This document shows, piece after piece, positions 17,427-25,620 of a stretch of DNA of 64,000 bases. The DNA is from Rhizobium sp. BK418 (GTDB lineage: Bacteria > Pseudomonadota > Alphaproteobacteria > Rhizobiales > Rhizobiaceae). Location of the stretch: positions 1 to 64,000 of the forward strand of contig NZ_SLZK01000007.1 of assembly GCF_004341105.1 (NCBI RefSeq), in the 5' to 3' direction. The stretch's first letter is position 1. Each line of letters begins with the position of its first letter. Both the position numbers and the translations under genes were made by a program. The notes beneath the pieces are model-generated. The model was not told the origin of the DNA and did no database searches. It saw nothing but the letters and a program-made list of their open reading frames with translations.

Positions 17427-18347
17427 ATGGGCGTCTGGATCGACACGGACATGGGTTTCGACGACATCGCCGCCATCATGGTGGTGACGAACGCCGAACA
17501 CGACATCGATGGCGTCTCACTGGTCTTCGGCAATGCGCCACTGCCGCAAGTCCGCGCCAATGCCGCGGGAGCCGCCAAGGCCTTCGGCTGGAAATTTCCT
17601 GTTCATATCGGCCGTGATATGCCCGTCCTCGGCAAGCTTGAAACCGCGCAGGCAATCCTCGGCGAAAGCGGTATTCCGACGACGGGCAAACATCTGCCAC
17701 CGGCGCCCATCCAGCCTGATAGCGATGCCTTCCTTGCCCTCTCCCGTTGGCTGGAACTGGAGGGCCCCCATCGCGTCCTGGCGCTTGGTCCGCTGACGAA
17801 TATCGCGGCATTGACGCTTGCCCGACCCGATCTTGCAGCCCGCATCACCGAGCTCGTCTGGATGGGCGGCGGCGTCACTTCGGGCAATCACACCGCTTCC
17901 GCCGAGTTTAACGCGCTTGCCGATCCGGAAGCCCTGGCAATTGTGATCGCCCATAAGCTGCCGCTGCGCATGGTCGATCTCGATCTCTGCCGCAAGGTTC
18001 TCGCAAAGCCTGAGGATGCCGACCCGGTTCGCGCTGCGGGTGGCGCCAATGCCGAACTTCTCGCTGATATGTTCGCTGGCTATATCCGCATCGGCACCAG
18101 CCGTGGCCGCCCGGCTATGGCGCTCTACGACCCTTCGGCCGCTGTCGCCTTCGTGGCTCCCCAAGTGGTAAGCTTTCGCCCTGCCCGCATCGATGTGGAG
18201 TTGCAGGGACAGCATACGCGTGGGCGCACGGTCGTTGAAACCCGCGCCACGCATGCAACCTTCAATGCACAGTTCGCCGCCGACATCGATGCCGATATGG
18301 CACGTGTCATCATTCTCGCCGCCCTGGTTAACGAGGCCCGCAAATGA
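17427..18347 (+). CDS. Nucleoside hydrolase (inosine-uridine preferring family)
   Basis: The enzyme splits ribonucleosides into free base and ribose. The N-terminal calcium-binding Asp cluster reads DTDMGFDD (residues 6-13), the family motif DTDxGxDD with Met in the usual Pro position. LGPLTNIA and the region WMGGGVTSGNHTASAEFNALADPEA match the family active site, and the C-terminal DPSAAVA supplies another conserved Asp. The gene lies 4 nt after the ATPase gene and overlaps adenine deaminase by 4 nt. This order suggests that imported adenosine or inosine is hydrolysed and the base then deaminated. It is probably cytosolic: no signal peptide. Confidence 0.88.
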   Translation: MGVWIDTDMGFDDIAAIMVVTNAEHDIDGVSLVFGNAPLPQVRANAAGAAKAFGWKFPVHIGRDMPVLGKLETAQAILGESGIPTTGKHLPPAPIQPDSDAFLALSRWLELEGPHRVLALGPLTNIAALTLARPDLAARITELVWMGGGVTSGNHTASAEFNALADPEALAIVIAHKLPLRMVDLDLCRKVLAKPEDADPVRAAGGANAELLADMFAGYIRIGTSRGRPAMALYDPSAAVAFVAPQVVSFRPARIDVELQGQHTRGRTVVETRATHATFNAQFAADIDADMARVIILAALVNEARK

Positions 18348-20131
18348 CCGCCACTCCGCGCCAGGAACCTGCCGACATCAATGAACCGGCCTTACGTGCC
18401 CGTGCCGTCGCCGCGGCCCGTGGCGTTGGCCCCTTTGACGTGCTTGTGACCGGCGGCCGCATCCTCGATGCCGTCACCGGCCTCGTCCGTGAAGCCGATA
18501 TCGGTCTCGTCGGCGCACTGATCGCCAGTGTGCACGCGCCGGCAAGTCGCAGCGACGCCGACAAGGTGATCGATGCGACTGGCAGCATCATCTCTCCTGG
18601 CCTCATCGATACGCATATGCATGTCGAAAGCTCGATGGTCACGCCAGCTGAATATGCTAAGGCCGTGTTGCCGCGCGGCGTGACGACGATCGTCTGGGAC
18701 CCGCATGAATTTGGCAATGTCCATGGCCTCGACGGCGTACGTTGGGCAATCGAAGCCTCGCGTTGTCTGCCGCTGCGCATGATCCTGTTTGCTCCCTCCT
18801 GCGTTCCCTCCGCCCCCCGGCTTGAGCTGGCGGGAGCGGATTTCGATGCCAATATCATTGCGGAATTGCTGCGCTCACCCGCGATCGGCGGCGTCGCCGA
18901 GGTGATGAACATGCGCGGCGTCATCGATGCCGACCCCCGCATGACAGCGATCGTCAATGCGGGCCTGACCTCCGGCAAACTCGTCTGCGGTCATGCCCGC
19001 GGGCTGGAAGGCGTCGACCTCAATGCCTTCATGGCCGCCGGCATCACCTCCGACCATGAACTGACCTCTGGCGCTGACCTGCTGCAGAAACTCGCGGCCG
19101 GCATGACGATTGAGCTGCGTGGCTCACACGATCATTTGCTGAAGGAATTTGTCGATGCATTGAACGGTATCGGCCACCTACCGCCATCCGTGACCCTCTG
19201 CACCGACGACGTTTTCCCGGATGAACTCTACGAGAACGGCGGCCTCGACGATGTGGTGCGCCGCCTCGTGCGCTACGGCATGCGCCCGGAATGGGCGCTC
19301 CGTGCGGCAACCTTCAATGCCGCGCAGCGCCTGAAGCGCTCCGATCTAGGCCTCATCGCCCCCGGCCGGCGCGCCGATCTGGTGCTGTTCGAGGATATGC
19401 ACGAGTTCAAGGCACGCGCCGTTGTCGTCAACGGCCGCCTCGTCGCAAAAGACGGCGCGGTGACGGAGGCAATCGAGACGTTCGATGCCGGCCCGCTCAC
19501 GCATTCGGTCAAGCTCACGCCTTTCGTCGAGGACGATTTTCGTATTCCCGCCGACGGTACGAAGGTGCGTCTTGCGACAATCGATCGCCCGCGCTTCACT
19601 CAATGGGGCGAAGCCGAGGCCGATGTCCGCGGCGGTTTCATCGTGCCGCCGGCCGGCAGCGCCATGATATCAGTCGTCCACCGTCACGGGCTCGCAGATG
19701 GCAAACCGCGGATCGGCTTTCTGACTGGCTGGGGCGAGTGGCGCGGCGCCTTCTGCACCACCGTCTCGCATGACAGCCACAACCTCACCGTGTTCGGCGG
19801 AAATGCAGGCGACATGGCGCTTGCCGCCAATGCCGTCATCCAAGCCGGCGGCGGCATGGCGGTGACAAAGGACGGCCGGATCGAAGCCCTGCTGCCCCTG
19901 CCACTCTCCGGCCTTGTAACCGATGCCACCCTGCAGGAAACCGCTGAAGGCTTCGCCGCAATCCGCAAGGCGATGGAAACTATCGTCGACTGGAAGCCGC
20001 CCTATCTGGTCTTCAAGGCCTGCTTCGGCGCTACGCTTGCCTGCAACACCGGCCCGCATCAGACCGATCGCGGTATTGCTGACGTCCTCACCGGCACGGT
20101 TCTCGAAAGCCCCATCCTGGAGACCTTTTGA
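18344..20131 (+). CDS. ade: Adenine deaminase
   Basis: The 595-residue metal-dependent hydrolase converts adenine to hypoxanthine and ammonia. The signature GLIDTHMHVESSMVTPAEYAK (about residues 85-105) provides the metal-binding His pair, and VCGHARGLEG and GITSDHELTSG follow as in characterised Ade proteins. The C-terminal domain (about 390-595) is the Ade-specific one. The start ATG 18344 overlaps the nucleoside hydrolase stop codon. It is the last gene of the operon; a convergent amidohydrolase gene ends only 6 nt away, leaving no room for a private terminator. The enzyme links the transporter to purine nitrogen use. Confidence 0.92.
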   Translation: MTATPRQEPADINEPALRARAVAAARGVGPFDVLVTGGRILDAVTGLVREADIGLVGALIASVHAPASRSDADKVIDATGSIISPGLIDTHMHVESSMVTPAEYAKAVLPRGVTTIVWDPHEFGNVHGLDGVRWAIEASRCLPLRMILFAPSCVPSAPRLELAGADFDANIIAELLRSPAIGGVAEVMNMRGVIDADPRMTAIVNAGLTSGKLVCGHARGLEGVDLNAFMAAGITSDHELTSGADLLQKLAAGMTIELRGSHDHLLKEFVDALNGIGHLPPSVTLCTDDVFPDELYENGGLDDVVRRLVRYGMRPEWALRAATFNAAQRLKRSDLGLIAPGRRADLVLFEDMHEFKARAVVVNGRLVAKDGAVTEAIETFDAGPLTHSVKLTPFVEDDFRIPADGTKVRLATIDRPRFTQWGEAEADVRGGFIVPPAGSAMISVVHRHGLADGKPRIGFLTGWGEWRGAFCTTVSHDSHNLTVFGGNAGDMALAANAVIQAGGGMAVTKDGRIEALLPLPLSGLVTDATLQETAEGFAAIRKAMETIVDWKPPYLVFKACFGATLACNTGPHQTDRGIADVLTGTVLESPILETF

Positions 20132-20137
20132 GGCGGC

Positions 20138-21313
20138 TTACGTCTCAGTCTTCAGCTCCCGCTCCACCAGCGCCACCCAATAGGCTGCGCCATACCCCAG
20201 TGCCTCGTCATTGAAGTCATAGGCAGTATTGTGATGCAACGCGCCATCAACGGCCGGACCATTGCCCAGCCAGACGTAACAGCCGGGAACGTTCTGCCCG
20301 AAGAAGGCGAAATCGTCGCCTGCGGTCGACGGCGGAAAGCTCGTGCGCACCCTTTCCCCGAAAACGGCCTGTGCGGCGCCTAAAGCGCGCGACGTCGCAT
20401 CCGCATTGTTGACGACGGGCGGAATGCGACGCTCGAATTCATAGTCGACCGAAATACCGAACATGGCGGCGGTGCCCTGCGCAAGCCGGCCGATTTCCAC
20501 CTCAAGCTGATCGCGAACCTCGAGCGAATATGCGCGCGCCGTTCCACCGATTTCGACGATATCGGGGATCACGTTCAATGCCTTTGGATTGCCCGCCTGT
20601 ATTGAACAGGCGCTGACGACAGCCGGCTGAAGGGGATCGACGACGCGCCCGACGATCGTCTGCAGCGACGACAGGAAAATGCCGGCAGCGGTGATCGGAT
20701 CACGACCGAGATGGGGCTTTGCCCCATGCGTGCCGACACCCCGGAATGTGATCCGCCAACTATCCGAGGATGCAAGCTGCGGCCCCTCGACGACTGCGAT
20801 CTCATCCACGGCAAGCCCCGGCATATTGTGCAACCCAAAAACGGCATCGCAGGGAAATTGCTTGAACAGTCCCTCTTCCACCATGCGCCTTGCACCGCCG
20901 CGGCCTTCTTCGGCCGGCTGGAATATGAAATGCACTGTGCCGGAAAAGCCCCGCGTCTCCGCCAGATAGCGAGCCGCTCCGAGCAGCATCGTTGTGTGCC
21001 CATCATGACCACAGGCATGCATCTTGCCTGGCACCGTCGACTTGTAGGGTCGCTCCGCCGTCTCCGGCATGGCGAGCGCATCCATGTCTGCCCTCAGTCC
21101 TATCGCACGCGTGCCGTTACCGATCTGAAGCGTGCCGACCACACCGGTGCCGCCGAGACCGCGATGCACTTTGATGCCTGCTTCTTCGAGAAGCTTCGCG
21201 ACGATCGCGCTGGTGCGCTCTTCCTCGAAGCCTAGTTCGGGGTGGGCATGTAGGTCGCGACGGAGGGAGGTTAGAAAGGGCAGATCGTTGCTGATCCGGG
21301 CGGGAATGCTCAT
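20138..21313 (-). CDS. M20-family amidohydrolase (N-acyl amino acid/hippurate hydrolase type)
   Basis: A 391-residue cytosolic metallohydrolase. The family motifs are HPELGFEE near residue 24, MHACGHDGHTTMLLGAARYLAE (metal ligand His pair and the Cys of the di-metal site), PAEEGRGGARRMVEEG with the catalytic Glu pair, GVGTHGAKPH in the dimerisation domain, and AGDDFAFF near the C-terminus. ATG 21313 is chosen because the longer frame has a non-conserved tail. Substrates of this group include N-acetyl or N-benzoyl amino acids and indole-3-acetyl conjugates; none can be chosen here. It converges with the purine operon. Confidence 0.85.
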   Translation of the reverse strand: MSIPARISNDLPFLTSLRRDLHAHPELGFEEERTSAIVAKLLEEAGIKVHRGLGGTGVVGTLQIGNGTRAIGLRADMDALAMPETAERPYKSTVPGKMHACGHDGHTTMLLGAARYLAETRGFSGTVHFIFQPAEEGRGGARRMVEEGLFKQFPCDAVFGLHNMPGLAVDEIAVVEGPQLASSDSWRITFRGVGTHGAKPHLGRDPITAAGIFLSSLQTIVGRVVDPLQPAVVSACSIQAGNPKALNVIPDIVEIGGTARAYSLEVRDQLEVEIGRLAQGTAAMFGISVDYEFERRIPPVVNNADATSRALGAAQAVFGERVRTSFPPSTAGDDFAFFGQNVPGCYVWLGNGPAVDGALHHNTAYDFNDEALGYGAAYWVALVERELKTET

Positions 21314-21335
21314 GAGCCTGGATATCCTGTAAGAC

Positions 21336-21360
21336 GAAAACGGGCGCCCGACGGCGCCCG
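21336..21360 (-). terminator. Rho-independent terminator after tctA
   Basis: On the minus strand an 8-bp GC stem (CGGGCGCC with its complement, loop of 4) at 21360-21341 is followed by TTTTCG. It lies 47 nt after the tctA stop codon and before the amidohydrolase start codon. Confidence 0.75.
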
Positions 21361-21406
21361 CATCAGATTGTTCTTTTTTCAACAAACAAGCCGTAAGCGC
21401 AAGCCT

Positions 21407-22912
21407 CTACGCCTCTTCGACAAAGACCTCTTCGCGCTTGCGCTTGACGCTCGGCAGGAAGACGACAATCAGCACAGCAACGGCAATCGCCAGCAGGGTG
21501 GCGCTGATCGGCCGTGTGATGAAAGTCGTCGCATCACCCCGGGACAGGATCATGGCGCGTCGCAGGTTCTCTTCGAGCAGCGGGCCCAGCACGAAGCCAA
21601 GCAGCAACGGCGCCGGCTCGCAGCGAAGCTTGGCGAGCAGGTAGCCGATGAGGCCGAAGAAGGCGACGGCGTAAAGGTCGTAGACGTTGGAATTGACGCT
21701 GTAGACCCCGATCGAACAGAAGGCCATGATGATAGGGAAAAGCACGTAGTACGGCACTGTCAGCAGCTTCACCCACAGACCGATCAGCGGCAGGTTGAGA
21801 ATGACGAGCATCAGATTGCCGATCCACATGGAAGCGATGATGCCCCAGAAGAGTGCAGGCTGTTCCGTCGCCACGTTCGGCCCTGGCACGATGCCCTGGA
21901 TGATCATCGCGCCGACCATCAGCGCCATGACCGGGTTTGCCGGAATACCGAGCGTCAGAAGCGGAATGAACGAGGTCTGCGCACCGGCGTTATTGGCCGA
22001 TTCCGGCCCGGCGACGCCGGCGACCGCGCCATGTCCAAACTCCTCCGGCTTCTTGGAAGCGCGCTTTTCCACCGTATAGGATGCAAAGGATGCGAGGATT
22101 GCCCCGCCGCCCGGCAAGATGCCGAGCGCTGAGCCGATGACCGTTCCACGAATGACCGGCGCAATCATCTCCTTGAACTCTTCCTTCGACGGCAACAGGC
22201 CCGAGACCTTCGCCATCAATACCGTTCGGGTCTTCTCGCCTTCCAGATTGCGCAGGATTTCTGCAATGCCGAAGACGCCGACGGCAAGCGCCACGAAATT
22301 CAGCCCATCGGCGTATTCACGGATGCCGAGGGTAAAGCGCGGCGTGCCGGTATAGATATCCGTCCCCACAAGGCCGAGCAGCAGCCCAAGCGCCACCATT
22401 GCCAGTGCCTTGACGACCGAGCCATGTGCAAGCGCGATCGAAGACACGAGACCGACGATCATCAGCGAGAAATATTCGGCTGAACCGAATTGCAACGCGA
22501 TTGCTGTGAGCGGCGGCGCGAAGATCGCCACCAGGAAGGTTGAGACTGTGCCGGCGAAGAAAGAGCCGAGCGCGGCGATCGCAAGAGCCGCGCCCGCCCT
22601 GCCCTTTCGCGCCATCTGGTAGCCATCGATCGCGGTAACGGCCGAAGAGGATTCGCCCGGCATGTTGATAAGGATCGCCGTTGTCGAGCCGCCATACTGC
22701 GCGCCATAATAGATGCCGGCGAGCATAATGAGCGAGGAAACTGGCTCAAGCTGGAAGGTGATCGGCAGCAGCATGGCGATCGTTGCCGTTGCGCCAATGC
22801 CGGGCAATACGCCGATTAGCGTGCCGAGCAGCACGCCGATCAGGCAGAAAAGTAGGTTTTCCGGGCTTGCCGCCGTGTAGAAACCAAGAGCGAGATTACT
22901 GAAAAGTTCCAT
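21407..22912 (-). CDS. tctA: Tripartite tricarboxylate transporter, large membrane subunit
   Basis: The 501-residue inner-membrane protein has about twelve hydrophobic helices. The TctA signatures are visible: LLGTLIGVLPGIGATATIAM near residue 28, YYGAQYGGSTTAILINMPGE, and the repeated second-half motif GSALGILPGGGAILASFASYTVEK with GVAGPESANNAGAQTSFIPLLTLGIP. It works with the binding protein TctC and the small subunit TctB. tctC, tctB and tctA run in that order on the minus strand, with 9 nt between tctB and tctA. Citrate or a similar carboxylate is the family substrate. Confidence 0.93.
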   Translation of the reverse strand: MELFSNLALGFYTAASPENLLFCLIGVLLGTLIGVLPGIGATATIAMLLPITFQLEPVSSLIMLAGIYYGAQYGGSTTAILINMPGESSSAVTAIDGYQMARKGRAGAALAIAALGSFFAGTVSTFLVAIFAPPLTAIALQFGSAEYFSLMIVGLVSSIALAHGSVVKALAMVALGLLLGLVGTDIYTGTPRFTLGIREYADGLNFVALAVGVFGIAEILRNLEGEKTRTVLMAKVSGLLPSKEEFKEMIAPVIRGTVIGSALGILPGGGAILASFASYTVEKRASKKPEEFGHGAVAGVAGPESANNAGAQTSFIPLLTLGIPANPVMALMVGAMIIQGIVPGPNVATEQPALFWGIIASMWIGNLMLVILNLPLIGLWVKLLTVPYYVLFPIIMAFCSIGVYSVNSNVYDLYAVAFFGLIGYLLAKLRCEPAPLLLGFVLGPLLEENLRRAMILSRGDATTFITRPISATLLAIAVAVLIVVFLPSVKRKREEVFVEEA

Positions 22913-22921
22913 CGCAGCCTC

Positions 22922-23383
22922 CTAGAACCGCACCCAGGGGCCGAAACGTTCAAATGGCAGCCCGAGCCCATAGCTGAAGACCGCCACCGAAAAGACCGCC
23001 AGCACCAGCGAAAGGCCAAGCGCCATCAGCACGGTCATGCGGGTAGACGCAAAGCAGGCGATGAAGGCGGTCAGGAAGATTGCAGGCGCAAAGCCGAGCC
23101 CGCGCACAGTCAGCCCGAAGAAGATCGGCGCCGGAAGAATGAAGAGCATGCCGCGCCAGGCGAACGGCTCGATCGGCTCGCCCTGGACCCGCACGGCCTG
23201 AACGAGAATAATGAGACCAAGCAGAACGAGGATGCCCGACAGGACGAGCGGGAAATAACCAGGCCCCATGCGCAGCGCCGTGCCGATTTCGAGGTCCAGC
23301 GACTGATAGGCAAAGAAGGCACCCGTTGCGGCGAGCAAGGCGCCGCAGATGATATTAGTTGTGTCGAAACTGAGGGATTTCAT
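22922..23383 (-). CDS. tctB: Tripartite tricarboxylate transporter, small membrane subunit
   Basis: A 153-residue protein with four predicted hydrophobic helices and the short N-terminal LxxDTTNII segment typical of TctB. It lies 9 nt before tctA, and a hairpin in the 102-nt tctC-tctB gap separates it from the binding protein. TctB has no recognisable catalytic residues; its role is structural in the TctAB membrane complex. The divergent N-terminal region makes the symbol rest mainly on gene order. Confidence 0.85.
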   Translation of the reverse strand: MKSLSFDTTNIICGALLAATGAFFAYQSLDLEIGTALRMGPGYFPLVLSGILVLLGLIILVQAVRVQGEPIEPFAWRGMLFILPAPIFFGLTVRGLGFAPAIFLTAFIACFASTRMTVLMALGLSLVLAVFSVAVFSYGLGLPFERFGPWVRF

Positions 23384-23439
23384 AACGTCTCCTGGAGTTG
23401 GAGATAAAGCGTCGCGGCTGATATCGGGGACTGCGCAAA

Positions 23440-23467
23440 CACCCTCCTGCCGACCGGGAGGAGGGTG
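23440..23467 (-). other. Intercistronic stem-loop between tctC and tctB
   Basis: CACCCTCCT (23440-23448) and AGGAGGGTG (23459-23467) form a perfect 9-bp stem 19 nt after the tctC stop codon. No U-run follows on the minus strand. Such hairpins commonly raise the level of the binding protein relative to the membrane subunits by blocking 3' decay. Confidence 0.6.
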
Positions 23468-23485
23468 CTGATGTCGCAGTCGGAC

Positions 23486-24469
23486 TCAGTCTGCGTATTC
23501 GCCGGCAGCTTCGATGACGGGCTTCCAGCGAGCGATTTCGCTCTCGAGCTTCGCCTTCAGTGCGGCCGGCGTCGCATCGGCTTCGGATGAGGGAGCCGTT
23601 CCGAGTTCGGCAAAGCGGGCTGCGACGTTCGGATCCTTCAGCGCGATCTGCAGCGACTTCGACAAGCGCTCGTTGATTTCGGCAGGCGTGCCTTTCGGCG
23701 TGTAGATGCCGTGCCAGATACCCACTTCGAAGCCGGGCAGGCCGGCTTCGACGGCGGTCGGAATATCCTTGAGCACATCGAGGCGGGCCGGCGAGGTAAC
23801 GGCATAGGCCTTGATCGTGCCGCCCTGGATCTGCTTCGTCGTATTGGTCGTCTGGTCGCACATGATATCGACCTGACCGCCGAGAAGGTCGGTCATGGCG
23901 GGGCCGGTGCCCTTGTAGGGAACGGTTGTCAGTGGCGTCTGAATGGCGCTCATGAACATCATGCCGCAAAGATGGGATGCCGCACCGATACCCGCATTGG
24001 CAACGGTGACCTTGTCTTTGTTGGCCTTCACATACTCAACCAGCCCCTTGAGATCGGCCGGCTCGAAATCCTTGCGGGCGACGATCGTCATCGGAACATC
24101 GGTGACGAGTCCGACATATTCGAAGGCATTCAACGTGTCATAGGCAAGCTTGCGGTAAAGCGTGGCGCTGGTCGCCATGCCGATATGATGCAGCAGGATC
24201 GTGTAGCCGTCCGGATCGGAGCTTGCGACGCGACCGGCGCCGAGCGTGCCGCCTGCTCCGCCAACATTTTCAACGACGATCTGCTGGCCTAGATCCTTCG
24301 ACATGGATTCGGCGACGAGGCGCGCGACGGTATCAGTCGGGCCGCCGGCGGCGAAGGGCACGACCATGGTGATGGTGCGCTCGGGATAGGTCTGGGCCGA
24401 AGCGGTGTAGGCGAGAAGCGAAATGGCAGCAGCGGCGGTCACGCCGAGCATTGCCTTCAGGATTTTCAT
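23486..24469 (-). CDS. tctC: Tripartite tricarboxylate transporter, periplasmic binding protein
   Basis: A 327-residue periplasmic protein with a signal peptide cleaved after ASA (about residue 27). The Bug/TctC family features are present: YPERTITMVVPFAAGGPTDTVARL at the mature N-terminus and the second beta-strand-to-loop region GGQVDIMCDQTTNTTKQIQGG. ATG 24469 has GGGAGGAAAAC just upstream. It is the first gene of tctCBA. Members of the Bug family bind carboxylates such as citrate, aspartate or phthalate. The ligand here is unknown, and a sigma-54 two-component system about 1.2 kb upstream may respond to it. Confidence 0.9.
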   Translation of the reverse strand: MKILKAMLGVTAAAAISLLAYTASAQTYPERTITMVVPFAAGGPTDTVARLVAESMSKDLGQQIVVENVGGAGGTLGAGRVASSDPDGYTILLHHIGMATSATLYRKLAYDTLNAFEYVGLVTDVPMTIVARKDFEPADLKGLVEYVKANKDKVTVANAGIGAASHLCGMMFMSAIQTPLTTVPYKGTGPAMTDLLGGQVDIMCDQTTNTTKQIQGGTIKAYAVTSPARLDVLKDIPTAVEAGLPGFEVGIWHGIYTPKGTPAEINERLSKSLQIALKDPNVAARFAELGTAPSSEADATPAALKAKLESEIARWKPVIEAAGEYAD

Positions 24470-24640
24470 CGTTTTCCTCCCTGATGAAAATGGGTCATTC
24501 GCCGGTGCATCCTCCGCACCGGCTTGGATACTCCATTTGCAGGCCAAGGACTTGCAGCCGCAATCTCGGCACGAAGAGAGGAATGATGATTTTGCGACAG
24601 TGCGCCGCAGCATGGGTTGATTTGGAAACAAATGGTTAAA

Positions 24641-24666
24641 GCGATGGGTGGAAATCCACCCATCGC
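24641..24666 (-). terminator. Rho-independent terminator of the ArsR-SRPBCC pair
   Basis: GCGATGGGTGGA (24641-24652) and its complement (24655-24666) form a 12-bp perfect stem 7 nt after the SRPBCC stop codon, followed on the minus strand by TTTAA. It also separates this pair from the tctC leader. Confidence 0.7.
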
Positions 24667-24673
24667 CCTTGCG

Positions 24674-25120
24674 TCACCGGTTCGGCGGCAGAACGACCTC
24701 GCCCGTTTCCAGGAGCGATTTGAGGTTGGACAGAATTTGCGGCCATCCGCCGGAGACTGCACCAATGAATTTGGAACCTTCGACCGGAATCGAATGCGTC
24801 AGCGTCAGCTTGACCGCCTCGCCGACCGGTTCGAGCTCCATCACGCACTGGGAAAACCCTTCAGCCTTGAGCTCTGGCTTGAACTCATTACGCCACTTCA
24901 GGACCAGCCTTTTGGGCGGATCGAATTCGAGGATTTCGCCGGTATCGGTGACGGTTCCATCGGAATAACGCATCTGCCAAGGGGAACCGACTTTCCAATC
25001 AGTCTCGAACTGCACGCCAAGCCAGAATTTCTTCATGAATTCCGATGTCGTGAGTGCCGACCAGAGCTGCTCCGGTGTGGTGCGGATATAGGTGACGTAA
25101 TTGAATGCGCTGCCAGCCAT
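24674..25120 (-). CDS. SRPBCC/AHSA1 (Activator of Hsp90 ATPase homologue)-family protein
   Basis: A 148-residue START-like lipid- or ligand-binding fold protein: FNYVTYIRTTPEQLWSALTTSEFMKKFW is the family N-terminus, followed by a strand-rich core and the C-terminal helix GGWPQILSNLKSLLETGE. Pairs of ArsR regulator and SRPBCC protein are widespread in rhizobia, and the actual ligand is unknown. ATG 25120 follows AAAAGGAGCATCATC. It begins 56 nt after the ArsR gene and ends at a clear terminator. Confidence 0.85.
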   Translation of the reverse strand: MAGSAFNYVTYIRTTPEQLWSALTTSEFMKKFWLGVQFETDWKVGSPWQMRYSDGTVTDTGEILEFDPPKRLVLKWRNEFKPELKAEGFSQCVMELEPVGEAVKLTLTHSIPVEGSKFIGAVSGGWPQILSNLKSLLETGEVVLPPNR

Positions 25121-25176
25121 GATGATGCTCCTTTTGGTCAAGGCTTGGTCACACCCTCGCCGGCAGACCGGACGAT

Positions 25177-25500
25177 TCATTCGCCGCCGCTGCCTTCGAG
25201 GCTCTTCTTGAGATCGGAGAGCGCCTCTAATGCACGGCGCTCGAATTTGCTGATCCACCGGTCTACGATCTCGTTGATCGGAACCGGATTGATGTAATGC
25301 AGTTTCTCGCGTCCCTGCCGGCGCGTGGAAACGAGGTTTGCTTCCTCGAGAATGCCGAGATGTTTCGTCACCGCCTGACGCGTCATCTCCAGCCCTTCAC
25401 ACAATTCGCCGAGCGTCTGACCATTGCGCGCATGCAGGCGATCCAGCAGACGTCTCCGGCTACCGTCCGCCAGAGCCCGAAAAACCGCGTCTTCATCCAT
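25177..25500 (-). CDS. ArsR-family winged-helix repressor
   Basis: A 107-residue dimeric regulator with the ArsR-type wHTH core at residues 14-75 (RRRLLDRLHARNGQTLGEL and MTRQAVTKHLGILEEANLV). The metal-binding Cys pair of classic ArsR proteins is missing, so sensing of another small molecule or of the SRPBCC partner is likely. A perfect 12-bp inverted repeat lies just upstream at 25513-25553, as expected for autorepression of the pair. Confidence 0.88.
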   Translation of the reverse strand: MDEDAVFRALADGSRRRLLDRLHARNGQTLGELCEGLEMTRQAVTKHLGILEEANLVSTRRQGREKLHYINPVPINEIVDRWISKFERRALEALSDLKKSLEGSGGE

Positions 25501-25512
25501 ATCAATACGGAA

Positions 25513-25553
25513 CCATTTGGTTGCCTGTTGTTATTTTATATGCAACCAAATGG
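25513..25553 (-). promoter_or_regulatory. ArsR operator/promoter
   Basis: CCATTTGGTTGC (25513-25524) and GCAACCAAATGG (25542-25553) are perfect 12-bp arms with a 17-nt AT-rich spacer. The minus-strand spacer contains TATAAAAT, suitable as a -10 box. The inner arm edge is 12 nt from the ArsR start codon, so a repressor dimer or pair of dimers bound there would block transcription. Confidence 0.7.
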
Positions 25554-25620
25554 CTGCCTGTCAAGGCATGAATCAAGTCGGCCTGAAAACAGGCGATCAC
25601 ATCGAAAATTGGGTAGGGGA

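Noticed and set aside
20575..21235. Alternative frames inside the M20 amidohydrolase gene
   Set aside because: The amidohydrolase frame carries all metal-binding motifs; the others are shadows.
24470..24673. Sigma-54 promoter upstream of tctC
   Set aside because: Near matches to TGGCAC-N5-TTGC on either strand lack the correct GG/GC spacing. A matrix scan would be needed to revive the idea.
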